A stretch of 64,000 nucleotides of DNA from Streptococcus suis (GCA_024583055.1 CP102145.1:1-64000), one strand, 5' to 3'; counted from the first letter of the stretch, positions 37,597-47,867 are shown. A program made the numbers and translations. The notes: generated by a model not told the origin, from the sequence alone.

Positions 37597-38364
37597 TTAT
37601 TGCAGGTTCAATTTCTTGGTCATGATGTAATGGGTACCAAAGTAGTAGGCGAAGGCCAATATAATGTTGATTAGGACCATTACTGGGTTTGGATAGAGTG
37701 ATAAGGATGAACCGACCATTCCTTCCAGATTATTGAAATACAGCAGATTCGTCAAAATGCCGACCACGGTTGTAATGCCGATATAGGTGATAATCGCGAA
37801 CAGGAGACGGTGGTCCTTGAAGAGTTGACCGACAGAAACTGAAAAATAGATAAGCAGAATCCAAGTAATGGCACCGATAAAACTGTCAATCAAGTAGGTA
37901 GCTAGTGATGCCACATTTATCTGTTCCAGAACAACTTGTAGCTCTGGAAGAACCTCGCCGGTGTTTATCAGGAGGACTGTCATGACGATACCAATGGAAA
38001 GAACGGCTGTAACAACAGACAAGAGATACCAAACTAGAGAGGCGAAGAGCTTGCTGAGGATGATTTGGTGCTCAGTGACAGGTAGGGTCATGGTCAAATA
38101 GCCCTCTCTACCATAGACATTTTTCCGGAAACGATTGATAATCATAAGGAAGGTTGAGAGGAAGAGGGCTGCTACTAGGATACCGAAAATCATGAAGGCG
38201 GATCCCACGAAAATCCCTTCAGCTATTTCAGGCTGATCAGAACGGCTGGATATGGCTTGTACCCAAAAAGCAAGCACAGTGGCTAAAGCTAGGGTTCCGG
38301 CATAGATGCCGAAGTACCACTTGCCCACAGATTGGAATTCGTATTTTACCAATTTCTTAAACAT
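37597..38364 (-). CDS. ABC-2 type transporter permease
   Basis: 255 residues with six predicted membrane helices, starting with the amphipathic MFKKLVKYEFQSVGKWYF typical of ABC-2 permeases, and containing the conserved RNVYGREGYLTMTLPVT segment. It forms the membrane part of an exporter with the ATPase encoded just upstream (17-nt gap). The GntR regulator starts the operon. The substrate is unknown; YtrA-type systems respond to cell-wall antibiotics. Confidence 0.85.
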   Translation of the reverse strand: MFKKLVKYEFQSVGKWYFGIYAGTLALATVLAFWVQAISSRSDQPEIAEGIFVGSAFMIFGILVAALFLSTFLMIINRFRKNVYGREGYLTMTLPVTEHQIILSKLFASLVWYLLSVVTAVLSIGIVMTVLLINTGEVLPELQVVLEQINVASLATYLIDSFIGAITWILLIYFSVSVGQLFKDHRLLFAIITYIGITTVVGILTNLLYFNNLEGMVGSSLSLYPNPVMVLINIILAFAYYFGTHYIMTKKLNLQ

Positions 38365-38381
38365 AATTATCTCCTATTTGA

Positions 38382-39089
38382 CTAAGCTTTGAAATCCTGA
38401 CGGAAGAGTTGATCGATAGACTCACCCGTTTCAATCCGCAAATCGTCGACATTTCCTTGACGAATAACACTTCCATAATGAAGAAAGATGACCTCATCCA
38501 AAATTTGCTCTACATCTGAAATCAAGTGGGTAGAGATGATGACAGAAGAAGTAGGCGAATAGTTGTTGACAATAGTTGTGAGGATGTAGTCGCGGGCTGC
38601 AGGGTCTACACCACCGATTGGCTCATCCAAGACATAGAGCTGGGCCTGGCGGCTCATGACCAAAATCAACTGCACCTTTTCCTTGTTTCCTTTTGACAGG
38701 TGTTTCATGCGGGCGTTGAGGTCAATTCCTAGGTCCTGCAAGAGATGGATGGCCCGTTCCTTGTCAAAATCTGCGTAAAAATCCGTGAAGAATGTGAGGG
38801 CATCTGAAACCTTCATATGTTCGTTCAGATAGGTCGTATCTGGCAGATAGGACACGATAGCCTTGGTCTCTGGTGAAGGAGTGCGGCCGTTGATAAGGAT
38901 TTGGCCATATTCAGGTTGGAGCAAACCGTTTAAGAGCTTGATGAGAGTGGTCTTACCAGAACCGTTTGGACCCAAGAGACCGATGATTTTTCCAGCGCCT
39001 AATTTCAGGTTGACATTGTTGAGGGCAACAGCTCCGCCATAAGATTTTGAAACTTGTTGCAGTTCGACTAAAGTATATGGGTTATTCAT
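38382..39089 (-). CDS. ABC transporter ATP-binding protein
   Basis: 235 residues. Walker A GPNGSGKTT (residues ~41-49), Q-loop in IVSYLPDT, signature LSKGNKEK, Walker B LYVLDEP, D-loop GVDPAAR and switch His in IISTHL are all present. It powers the permease encoded downstream. The start overlaps the end of the GntR gene by 8 nt. Confidence 0.9.
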   Translation of the reverse strand: MNNPYTLVELQQVSKSYGGAVALNNVNLKLGAGKIIGLLGPNGSGKTTLIKLLNGLLQPEYGQILINGRTPSPETKAIVSYLPDTTYLNEHMKVSDALTFFTDFYADFDKERAIHLLQDLGIDLNARMKHLSKGNKEKVQLILVMSRQAQLYVLDEPIGGVDPAARDYILTTIVNNYSPTSSVIISTHLISDVEQILDEVIFLHYGSVIRQGNVDDLRIETGESIDQLFRQDFKA

Positions 39090-39456
39090 AGCTAATTCCT
39101 TTCAAATAATCATCCAATCGTTCGGTCAATTCGTCCTGGCTAAAACCGAGGTCCAGCATATTGTTGACAAAGTTTTCCAATTCCTTTTGCGCCAGGTGGA
39201 GGCGGGTCTGAGTAATCAGTTCCTGGTTGTCTGTCACATAGCGGCCTGTTGTGCGGACGGAGTAGACAAAACCTTCTGCCTCCAAGTCGGACAGGGCCCG
39301 CTGGACCGTGTTTGGGTTGACACCGGCAATTTCAGCCAGGTCCCGCACGGTTGGCAACTTATCTCCAGGTTTTAATTGATTGGTTACAATTTGTAATTTA
39401 ATTGTATTGGTGATTTGGATATAGATGGGCATATTGTTATCAAATTTCCAAGCCAT
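39082..39456 (-). CDS. GntR family (YtrA-like) transcriptional regulator
   Basis: 124 residues. An N-terminal winged helix is shown by PIYIQITNTIKLQIVTNQL, LPTVRDLAEIAGVNPNTVQRA and LEAEGFVYSVRTTGRYV. The short C-terminal helical dimer region is typical of YtrA-type GntR proteins, which repress their own ABC transporter operon. I set the start at MAWKFDNNMP behind aaaggattc; a longer open frame upstream lacks support and runs into the dnaE promoter. Confidence 0.87.
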   Translation of the reverse strand: MAWKFDNNMPIYIQITNTIKLQIVTNQLKPGDKLPTVRDLAEIAGVNPNTVQRALSDLEAEGFVYSVRTTGRYVTDNQELITQTRLHLAQKELENFVNNMLDLGFSQDELTERLDDYLKGISYE

Positions 39457-39577
39457 AAGAGAATCCTTTCTGGGAGACAGACTCCCTGTGTTCTTGTTCT
39501 GATTACATAATACAATAATGTTTTTAAGAATGCAAGCGAAAAGAGACGATATTTTGAAAAAAATTAGAAGGAATTTT

Positions 39578-39586
39578 TGATATAAT
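39578..39586 (+). promoter_or_regulatory. dnaE promoter (extended -10)
   Basis: TGaTATAAT, 19 nt before dnaE. No well-placed -35. It is divergent from the GntR operon. Confidence 0.6.
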
Positions 39587-39605
39587 ATAGAAAAAGGAGG
39601 TAGCC

Positions 39606-42600
39606 ATGCTAGCACAATTAGATACCAAAACCGTCTATACCTTTATGGATAGCATGGTCACCATTGACCGCTATGTCCAGCAGGCCAAAGAGCTGGGCTA
39701 TCGGACCATTGGGATGATGGATAGGGATAATCTCTATGCAGCCTACAGTTTTATGGAAAGCTGTCAATTAGTTGGTCTACAGCCTGTCATTGGTTGTGAG
39801 TGCGATTGGGATTTGGCTGGCTATGAGCATCCAATTGCCACGAAATTAGTAGCCCTGTCTACGACTGGCTATCGCAATCTCCTTAAGATATCAACAGCTA
39901 AGATGCTGGGACAGGATGATTTTGAGAGCATTCGTCAGTATCTGCAAGATGTGGCCCTTATCCTGCCTTATTTTCCAGGAATTGACCAGTTAGACCTGGG
40001 GCTGGATTTTTATATTGGCGTAGGCCTGGAAACACCTGTCCAAGAGTTTACACAACCTATCTTGCCTCTCTATCCCGTTCGTTTGTTTGAGCGAGAGCAG
40101 GCTCAGGCCCTCCAGGTGCTGAGGGCAATTCGGGATAATGTCCAGCTCAACCAAGTCCCTGACTTGGAGCCAGGCCAGGTCCTTTTATCGGCAGATAGTC
40201 TGAAAGACTTGTTTAGCAGCCGCTTTCCACAGGCAGTGGTCAATCTGGAAAAACTGGTTCAAGGTATTTCCTATGATTTGGACAAAAGTCTCAAATTACC
40301 ACGTTTCAACAGACAACGGTCGGCAGTAGAAGAACTCCGCGAGCAGGCTGAGGCAGGCTTGCGAGAAAAAGGCTTATTTGAGCCGGATTATCAAGAGCGA
40401 TTGGATAGGGAATTGGCTGTCATTCACAAGATGGGCTTTGATGACTATTTCCTTATCGTCTGGGACCTCTTGCGCTTTGGACGTAGCCAGGGCTACTATA
40501 TGGGAATGGGACGGGGGTCTGCAGTAGGGAGCTTGGTGGCCTATGCTCTCAATATCACAGGCATTGACCCGGTCAAGCACAATCTGCTCTTCGAACGGTT
40601 CCTAAATGAAGAACGCTATTCCATGCCGGATATTGATATCGATATTCCGGATATTCATCGACCAGACTTTATCCACTATGTTCGTGACCGTTATGGCTCG
40701 ACCCATGCTGCCCAAATTGTGACCTATTCGACCTTTGGTGCCAAGCAGGCTATAAGGGATGTTTTCAAACGCTTTGGCACGCCCGAATACGAGTTGACCA
40801 ACATTACCCGCAAGATTTCTTTTAAAGACAGTCTTGCATCAGCCTATCAGCGCAATGCTTCCTTCCGCCAGCTCATCAACAGTAAAATAGAGTACCAGAA
40901 GGCCTTTGCTATTGCCCAGCAGATTGAAGGGCAGCCTCGCCAGACCTCTATCCATGCAGCCGGTGTCGTTATGAGTGATGAAGAGCTGACGGATACTATT
41001 CCCCTAAAAATGGGTGAGGACATGCTGATTACCCAGTATGACGCCCATGCTGTCGAGGCCAATGGTCTGTTGAAAATGGACTTCTTGGGCCTGCGTAACC
41101 TGACCTTTGTCCAAAAAATGGCCCAAGCTGTGGCTGATAAATATGGGAAAACTATTGATATTGCCGGTATTGACCTGGAAGATTCGCCTACCTTGGCGCT
41201 CTTTGCTGCTGGCAAAACCAAGGGAATCTTCCAGTTTGAACAACCGGGAGCTATCAATCTCCTCCAGAGGGTCAAGCCCAACCGATTTGAAGATGTGGTA
41301 GCGACAACCAGTCTCAACCGACCAGGTGCCAGCGACTATATCGATAATTTTGTCAAACGCAAGCAAGGTCAGGAAGAGATTGATTTGCTGGATTCGTCCA
41401 TTGCAAACATTCTCCGACCAACCTATGGTATTATGCTCTACCAGGAGCAGGTCATGCAGATAGCCCAGGTTTATGCTGGGTTTACTCTGGGGAAAGCTGA
41501 TTTGCTCCGCAGGGCCATGTCCAAGAAAAAGGCAGAGGAGATGCAGGCCATGGAGGCGGCTTTTCTGGCAGGAGCGCTAGCCAATGGACATGAGGAAACC
41601 AAGGCCAAGAAGATTTTTGCCATGATGGCCAAGTTTGCAGGTTATGGATTTAACCGCAGTCATGCCTACGCCTATTCGGCCCTGGCCTTCCAAATGGCCT
41701 ATTTCAAGACCCATTATCCGGACATCTTCTTTGATGTCATGCTGAATTTCTCTAGCAGTACCTATATCACGGATGCCCTGCAATTTGACTTTCAGGTGGC
41801 TAGGTTGTCGATGAACACCATTCCCTACTATGACAAGTTCGACAAGTCCAAGATTTATCTAGGCTTGAAAAATATCAAGGGTCTGCCCAAGGATTTCTCC
41901 CTCTGGTTGATTGAAAACCGTCCCTACAAGTCGGTCGAAGATTTTATCTTGAAACTGCCTGCCCAGTATAAAAAGAAGGACTTGCTGACTCCGCTCATTC
42001 ACATCGGTTTATTTGATGAATTTGAGTCCAATCGCAAGAAGATAGTAGAAAATCTGGACAATCTCTTTGTCTTTGCAGATGCTTTTGGTAGCTTTTTTGC
42101 GGAGGAGACCTATAGCTGGCTCCAGTCGGACGACTTTAATGGTAGTGAAAAATACCAACTGGAACAGGCCGTGCTAGGTATCGGTATCAGTCCTCATCCT
42201 CTGATTAAGCTCCGACAGGAGACCCAGCGTCCTGTGACCGATTTAGGCGATTTGGTGGCTGGAAATCGGGTGACCATCCTGATACAAGTTCAGTCTATCC
42301 GCCGGATTCGGACCAAGAAATCGGGTCAGCCCATGGCCTTTCTACAAGTGACCGATATGAAAGATAAATCGGAAGTCACGGTCTTTCCGGAACTCTACCA
42401 ACAGACAGGGCAGTTCTTGAAGGAAGGGGATATCCTCTACGTAACTGGCAAGGTCCAGGAAAGGGAGGGACAGTTACAACTGGTGGCTGACAAGTTAGAA
42501 ATAGTCAGTCTGGAAAAGCTGTGGATTTTACTGGAAAACCGGGAGCATGACCATGCAGTTGCTCGAATTTTAGCCAAATATAAGGGATCAATTCCTGTCG

Positions 42601-42716
42601 TTCTGCATTACCAAGACAGCAATCAGACCATTCAGGTAGACCAGTTTCAAGTGATGAAAACGCCTCAATTAGAGCAAGAGTTGGCTGAATTTGCTATGAA
42701 AACGGTTTTTCGTTGA
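39606..42716 (+). CDS. dnaE: DNA polymerase III subunit alpha, DnaE type
   Basis: 1036 residues. The PHP domain at the N-terminus has lost the usual HxH metal ligands (QLDTKTVYTFMDS), so it should be inactive as an exonuclease. The polymerase core includes GMGRGSAVGSLVAY, MPDIDIDIPD with catalytic Asp residues (~345), HAAGVVMS, and the finger/thumb region GIMLYQEQVMQIA and NRSHAYAYSAL. The C-terminal OB fold (VTILIQVQSIRRIRTKKSG) binds single-stranded DNA. In Gram-positives it extends RNA primers before PolC takes over. Strong aaaggaggtag before the ATG. Confidence 0.96.
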   Translation: MLAQLDTKTVYTFMDSMVTIDRYVQQAKELGYRTIGMMDRDNLYAAYSFMESCQLVGLQPVIGCECDWDLAGYEHPIATKLVALSTTGYRNLLKISTAKMLGQDDFESIRQYLQDVALILPYFPGIDQLDLGLDFYIGVGLETPVQEFTQPILPLYPVRLFEREQAQALQVLRAIRDNVQLNQVPDLEPGQVLLSADSLKDLFSSRFPQAVVNLEKLVQGISYDLDKSLKLPRFNRQRSAVEELREQAEAGLREKGLFEPDYQERLDRELAVIHKMGFDDYFLIVWDLLRFGRSQGYYMGMGRGSAVGSLVAYALNITGIDPVKHNLLFERFLNEERYSMPDIDIDIPDIHRPDFIHYVRDRYGSTHAAQIVTYSTFGAKQAIRDVFKRFGTPEYELTNITRKISFKDSLASAYQRNASFRQLINSKIEYQKAFAIAQQIEGQPRQTSIHAAGVVMSDEELTDTIPLKMGEDMLITQYDAHAVEANGLLKMDFLGLRNLTFVQKMAQAVADKYGKTIDIAGIDLEDSPTLALFAAGKTKGIFQFEQPGAINLLQRVKPNRFEDVVATTSLNRPGASDYIDNFVKRKQGQEEIDLLDSSIANILRPTYGIMLYQEQVMQIAQVYAGFTLGKADLLRRAMSKKKAEEMQAMEAAFLAGALANGHEETKAKKIFAMMAKFAGYGFNRSHAYAYSALAFQMAYFKTHYPDIFFDVMLNFSSSTYITDALQFDFQVARLSMNTIPYYDKFDKSKIYLGLKNIKGLPKDFSLWLIENRPYKSVEDFILKLPAQYKKKDLLTPLIHIGLFDEFESNRKKIVENLDNLFVFADAFGSFFAEETYSWLQSDDFNGSEKYQLEQAVLGIGISPHPLIKLRQETQRPVTDLGDLVAGNRVTILIQVQSIRRIRTKKSGQPMAFLQVTDMKDKSEVTVFPELYQQTGQFLKEGDILYVTGKVQEREGQLQLVADKLEIVSLEKLWILLENREHDHAVARILAKYKGSIPVVLHYQDSNQTIQVDQFQVMKTPQLEQELAEFAMKTVFR

Positions 42717-42752
42717 AAAAGCGTAAAAAGACGAGCAAGATCTAGTCAAGTG

Positions 42753-42761
42753 TGTTATAAT
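42753..42761 (+). promoter_or_regulatory. pfkA-pyk promoter (extended -10)
   Basis: TGtTATAAT about 35 nt before pfkA. Confidence 0.65.
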
Positions 42762-42777
42762 AAGGCAGTTAAATTGA

Positions 42778-43806
<1,029 letters not shown>

Positions 43807-43870
43807 TAGATAGTCTAGAAAATTAGTTATTAAGGTCATAAGACCAGAAATAAGAAGGAGTTTAGTTAAG

Positions 43871-45376
43871 ATGAACAAACGTGTTAAAATCGTTGCAACC
43901 CTTGGTCCTGCGGTAGAATTCCGCGGTGGTAAGAAATTCGGTGAGTCAGGTTACTGGGGTGAGCAGTTGGATGTTGAAGCATCAGCTGAAAAAATCGCTC
44001 AATTGATTACTGAAGGTGCTAACGTTTTCCGTTTCAACTTCTCACATGGTGACCATGCTGAGCAAGGTGCACGTATGGCAACTGTACGTCGCGCAGAAGA
44101 AATCGCTTGCAAAAAAGTAGGTTTCTTGCTTGATACAAAAGGTCCTGAAATCCGTACTGAATTGTTCGAATCAGGCGAAGGTGAGTACGCTTATAAGACT
44201 GGTGACCAATTGCGTGTTGCTACAAAACAAGGTATCAAGTCAACTCAAGAAGTGATTGCCTTGAACGTTGCTGGTGGCCTAGACATCTTCGATGACGTTG
44301 AAGTTGGTAAGCAAATTCTTGTTGACGATGGTAAACTAGGTTTGACTGTTATTGCCAAAGATGAAGAAAAACGTGAATTTATCGTTGGTGTTGAGAACGA
44401 TGGCGTTATTGCTAAGCAAAAAGGTGTAAACATTCCTTACACTAAGATTCCTTTCCCAGCGCTTGCTGAGCGTGACGATGCGGATATCCGTTTCGGTTTG
44501 GAACAAGGTCTTAACTTCATCGCTATCTCATTCGTTCGTACTGCACAAGACGTTGAGTCAGTTCGTGCTATCTTGAAAGAGACTGGTAACGAACACGTAC
44601 AACTCTTCTCCAAAATCGAAAACCAACAAGGTATCGACAATATTGATGAAATCATCGAAGCTTCAGATGGTATCATGATTGCACGTGGTGACATGGGTAT
44701 CGAAGTACCATTTGAAATGGTTCCAGTTTACCAAAAAATGATTATCAAGAAAGTCAATGCAGCTGGTAAAGCAGTTATCACAGCTACAAACATGTTGGAA
44801 ACAATGACTGACAAGCCACGTGCAACTCGTTCAGAAATCTCTGACGTCTTCAACGCTGTTATCGACGGTACAGATGCTACTATGCTTTCAGGTGAGTCAG
44901 CTAACGGTAAATACCCAGTTGAATCAGTTCGCACTATGGCAACTGTTAACAAAAATGCACAAACTCTTCTTAACGAGTACGGTCGTTTGAACTCTGACAC
45001 TTTCAACCGTTCATCTAAAACTGAGGTTGTGGCATCTGCGGTTAAAGATGCTTGCCACTCAATGGATATCAAGTTGGTCGTAACAGTTTCAGAAACTGGT
45101 TACACTGCGCGTGCTATCTCTAAATACCGTCCAGATGCAGACATCTTGGCAATTACTTTCACTGAGAAAGTTCAAAAATCATTGATGCTTAACTGGGGTG
45201 TCATCCCAGTTGTGACAGATCGTCCAAATTCAACAGACGATATGTTCGACTTGGCTGAGCGTATTGCTAAGGAAGAAGGACTTGTTGTTGCAGGTGATAA
45301 CATTGTAATCGTTGCTGGTGTACCAGTAGGTGTAGCAGGTTCTACAAACACAATGCGTGTGCGCACCGTACAATAA
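43871..45376 (+). CDS. pyk: Pyruvate kinase
   Basis: 501 residues. The N-terminal VKIVATLGPAVEFRGG and FRFNFSHGDH are the substrate region, and IMIARGDMGIEVP is the active-site signature. The C-terminal domain binds effectors. It makes ATP and pyruvate from phosphoenolpyruvate. Strongly biased codon use compared with neighbours indicates high expression. Operon with pfkA; terminator follows. Confidence 0.97.
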   Translation: MNKRVKIVATLGPAVEFRGGKKFGESGYWGEQLDVEASAEKIAQLITEGANVFRFNFSHGDHAEQGARMATVRRAEEIACKKVGFLLDTKGPEIRTELFESGEGEYAYKTGDQLRVATKQGIKSTQEVIALNVAGGLDIFDDVEVGKQILVDDGKLGLTVIAKDEEKREFIVGVENDGVIAKQKGVNIPYTKIPFPALAERDDADIRFGLEQGLNFIAISFVRTAQDVESVRAILKETGNEHVQLFSKIENQQGIDNIDEIIEASDGIMIARGDMGIEVPFEMVPVYQKMIIKKVNAAGKAVITATNMLETMTDKPRATRSEISDVFNAVIDGTDATMLSGESANGKYPVESVRTMATVNKNAQTLLNEYGRLNSDTFNRSSKTEVVASAVKDACHSMDIKLVVTVSETGYTARAISKYRPDADILAITFTEKVQKSLMLNWGVIPVVTDRPNSTDDMFDLAERIAKEEGLVVAGDNIVIVAGVPVGVAGSTNTMRVRTVQ

Positions 45377-45390
45377 TAATTAAATTGAGA

Positions 45391-45418
45391 AGTCTATTGC
45401 GGAAGCGATAGACTTTTT
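45391..45418 (+). terminator. pyk terminator
   Basis: AGTCTATTGC, GGAA, GCGATAGACT, then TTTTT. A 10-bp stem with one wobble. Confidence 0.93.
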
Positions 45419-45430
45419 GCATGAGCCAAA

Positions 45431-45458
45431 TCAAAAATCCTACCATTTGGCAGGATTG
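45431..45458 (-). terminator. Terminator of the DAO-family oxidoreductase gene
   Basis: On the minus strand: AATCCTGCC, short loop, GGTAGGATT, TTT. Confidence 0.78.
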
Positions 45459-45463
45459 TCGTA

Positions 45464-46570
45464 TTATCTTTTAATATAATTGGCAGGCTCATAAGGACTT
45501 CTGTCAAAATTCGTATCCTTGCCCAGAATTTCTTTGGCAATTTGCCAGCCGATAAAGGGGCCATTAGTCAGGCCAGAAGAGCCCAGACCACTGGCCACCC
45601 AGATATTGTCCATTTCAGGAACAGTTCCGTAAAATGGTGCGTAGTTGGAAGTATAGGCCCTGGTACCAATACGAGTACGGACCACAGGGTAGTTGGCCAA
45701 ATCAGGCATAAATTCCGCAGATTTTTCATGCATGGTTTGGATTTTTTCAGGGTCAAGGGTCAAATCATAGCCCATATTATCCTCATGGGTGGCCCCGACA
45801 ATGATTTTTCCATTCTCAAACGGCAGGATGTCAATTTGACCATAGGGCATGCAGACTGGCCAGTCGCTGGTATCAAAATCTGTATCCAATTCCAGAAGCT
45901 GACCTTTTTGTGGACGGACATCTACCTGATAGCCGAGAGGTTCCAGCATATCTGGCAACCAGGATCCGGTCGCTAGGATAATGTGGTCGGCAGTTAGTTC
46001 TCGCCCATCCAGCTGAACAGTTCCTTCATCTATCAGTCTAGCCTGTCCCTGCAATAGAGCTCCGCCATTTTCCAAAAACTTTTCCTGTAACAAGTCAATC
46101 AGTTTTCCACCGTCGATACGGCCGCCGCCTTCCAGGTGGATACCGTAGAAATCAGGCTTGAGTGGTGGTAGATAGTTGCTGACTTCTTGTCCTTCAAGAG
46201 TAGTGATGTCTCCAATGGTAGGGGTGTCTAGCCTGCGGTCTTCTGCGATTTTCTTGATTTTTTCCAGGAGTTCGGGCTTGCTTTTGAGGCCAATGGTTCC
46301 AGTTTGCTTGAAGGGGATGTCCTTGGCTCCTGCACTTTCCAAATCAGCTACCAACTGGCGGTAGAAGACAGCACCTTGCGAGGTCAGGCGGTACCAGTCC
46401 TTGTTTTTCTTCTGGGCCATCCAGGGGCAGATAATGCCAGCAGCAGCACGGGTAGCTGTACCAACACCGTGGTCAATCAGTGTCAGGTCAATATTGCTAT
46501 CTTGAGAAAGGTAGAAGGCAGCGGTTGAACCAACAATGCCTCCACCAATAATGATGATATGTTTCTTCAT
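45464..46570 (-). CDS. FAD-dependent oxidoreductase, DAO family
   Basis: 368 residues from the chosen ATG. The N-terminal FAD-binding IIIIGGGIVGSTAAFYLS is followed by the Arg-Ala rich ATRAAAGIICPW. The C-terminal VASGLGSSGLTNGPFIGWQIA closes the FAD domain. Relatives are glycine/D-amino-acid oxidases or D-amino-acid dehydrogenases; substrate is not readable. No Shine-Dalgarno precedes either possible ATG. The -10 box sits directly against the start, suggesting a leaderless mRNA. The alternative ATG three codons upstream lies inside the -10. Confidence 0.85.
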   Translation of the reverse strand: MKKHIIIIGGGIVGSTAAFYLSQDSNIDLTLIDHGVGTATRAAAGIICPWMAQKKNKDWYRLTSQGAVFYRQLVADLESAGAKDIPFKQTGTIGLKSKPELLEKIKKIAEDRRLDTPTIGDITTLEGQEVSNYLPPLKPDFYGIHLEGGGRIDGGKLIDLLQEKFLENGGALLQGQARLIDEGTVQLDGRELTADHIILATGSWLPDMLEPLGYQVDVRPQKGQLLELDTDFDTSDWPVCMPYGQIDILPFENGKIIVGATHEDNMGYDLTLDPEKIQTMHEKSAEFMPDLANYPVVRTRIGTRAYTSNYAPFYGTVPEMDNIWVASGLGSSGLTNGPFIGWQIAKEILGKDTNFDRSPYEPANYIKR

Positions 46571-46577
46571 AATGTTC

Positions 46578-46585
46578 ATTATATC
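46578..46585 (-). promoter_or_regulatory. Extended -10 of the DAO gene, adjacent to the start codon
   Basis: Minus strand TGaTATAAT reads toward lower coordinates with its last base at 46578, so transcription should begin at 46571 or 46570. The A of the ATG is 46570. Confidence 0.55.
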
Positions 46586-46618
46586 ACAAATTCAGGAGTT
46601 TATTTATTTTTTCCCCCA

Positions 46619-46627
46619 TGTTACAAT
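46619..46627 (+). promoter_or_regulatory. Extended -10 promoter of the GDSL hydrolase gene
   Basis: TGtTACAAT, 27 nt before the GTG start; a weak TTTATT lies 17 nt upstream of the -10. Confidence 0.5.
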
Positions 46628-46654
46628 AGAATCTAGAAATCAAGGAGAGAGATT

Positions 46655-47272
46655 GTGTCTGATATTATGTATCCAGAGGTTCTGACGCTTGGGAGCGGAG
46701 CCGTCAAAGTAGCAACAGTGGGAGACAGTCTGACCTATGGTTATGGGCTGGACAATCGTGAAAAGGATGCTTATCCGTCTATTTTGGCTGAAAAATTGGG
46801 TCACCACTACCAGGTGTCCAACTTCGGTCTTAGCGGCCGTTCCCTCCAATCGACAGCAGATTTTCCCTATTTCAAGGAAGAAAATGCCCAACTGTCCTTG
46901 GAGAGCGAGGCTGACATCGTCATCATCATGATTGGTAGCAATGATAGCCGGGGACCTTACTGGAACAAGGAAGGCTTTCAGCAAGAGTATAAGGAAATGG
47001 CAGAGCGTTATATGAATTTGCCCAGCCAGCCAGACGTCTACCTGGTTATCCCGCCTTTCGTGCCAACCAGCCGCTTCGGCCTCAATAACCAGATTATCGA
47101 GGAAGAGTTGCAGGCTATCATTCTTCAAATCGGTCAGGAGCTGGGCCTTCCTGTCATCAATCTCTATCCCATAACCAAGGGGAAAATGGAGTACTATAGC
47201 GACGGCCTTCATCTCAGTCCGCTGGGCAATCAGGTCATTGCCCAGGAAATTTATCGTCACCTCCAAGGGTAA
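46655..47272 (+). CDS. SGNH/GDSL-family hydrolase
   Basis: 205 residues. Block I is VATVGDSLTYGYG with the catalytic Ser, block II has NFGLSGRS, block III is MIGSNDSRG, and block V is SDGLHLSPLGNQV with the Asp-X2-His pair. This makes a complete SGNH esterase. No signal peptide, so probably cytoplasmic. The GTG start follows aaggagaga. The natural substrate (lipid, acyl-CoA or acetylated sugar) is unknown. Confidence 0.88.
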   Translation: MSDIMYPEVLTLGSGAVKVATVGDSLTYGYGLDNREKDAYPSILAEKLGHHYQVSNFGLSGRSLQSTADFPYFKEENAQLSLESEADIVIIMIGSNDSRGPYWNKEGFQQEYKEMAERYMNLPSQPDVYLVIPPFVPTSRFGLNNQIIEEELQAIILQIGQELGLPVINLYPITKGKMEYYSDGLHLSPLGNQVIAQEIYRHLQG

Positions 47273-47296
47273 ATGTCAAGTATTTTCATGAAAATA

Positions 47297-47305
47297 TGCT
47301 ATACT
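47297..47305 (+). promoter_or_regulatory. Extended -10 promoter of the signal peptidase-like gene
   Basis: TGcTATACT, 20 nt before the ATG. A perfect 12-bp palindrome, TTTTCATGAAAA (47283-47294), lies just upstream and could be an operator. Confidence 0.6.
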
Positions 47306-47324
47306 AATAGAGATTGGAGAGATT

Positions 47325-47867
47325 ATGGTAAAGAGAGACCTTTTTCGCCAACTCTTATTGTTGGTATTGCTGATTTTAGGAATTATTGGGCTGAGGGTAT
47401 GGTTGTTTGAACCAGTACGTATTACTTCAACCATGGCCAATGACTACATTAAGCGAAATGATGTCATTATCGCCCTAAAGAATACAGAACTCAAGCATGG
47501 GGAATTTGTCCTATACGAACACGAGGGCAAGGAATATGTTAGCAGGATTATCGCCCTCGAAGAGGAAACAGCGACCTACCTAGATAATGTTCTCTACCGC
47601 AACCAAAAGATTGTGCGTGAGGATTATTTGGAGCTTATCCCGGAGCAGGAGTATTATACGGAAGACTTGACGATTGAAGCCCTAACAGGCGGGGAGTTTC
47701 AGGTTATTCCCAAAGGTAAGATTCTGGTCTTAAATGATAATCGAATGGACCGGAATGACAGCCGAAGCTTTGGTTTGATTGATCAGAGTGACATTATAGG
47801 GCGCTTGAGCTTTAGAATCAGCCCCTTGTCTGAATTTGGCTTTATTGAAACAGGACTAACCCAATAG
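47325..47867 (+). CDS. Signal peptidase I homologue lacking both catalytic residues
   Basis: 180 residues. An N-terminal membrane anchor (LLLLVLLILGIIGLRVWLF) precedes the S26 fold. Box E, VLNDNRMDRNDSRSFGLI, fits the family's GDNR..S.DSR. But box B reads ITSTMAND where active enzymes have GxSMxPT, placing Thr at the nucleophile Ser. The catalytic Lys before R in the KRVIG box is Ser in YVSRIIAL. The protein should be inactive as a peptidase and may act as a chaperone or assembly factor, as described for SipA in streptococcal pilus islands. It is between the GDSL gene and glmS. In related streptococci an active enzyme is encoded near here, so an active copy should exist elsewhere. Confidence 0.72.
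   Translation: MVKRDLFRQLLLLVLLILGIIGLRVWLFEPVRITSTMANDYIKRNDVIIALKNTELKHGEFVLYEHEGKEYVSRIIALEEETATYLDNVLYRNQKIVREDYLELIPEQEYYTEDLTIEALTGGEFQVIPKGKILVLNDNRMDRNDSRSFGLIDQSDIIGRLSFRISPLSEFGFIETGLTQ

Noticed and set aside
46640..47266. 208-codon open frame antisense to the GDSL hydrolase gene
   Set aside because: The plus-strand frame has all SGNH catalytic blocks and a ribosome binding site; the antisense frame has no known motif and no ribosome binding site.
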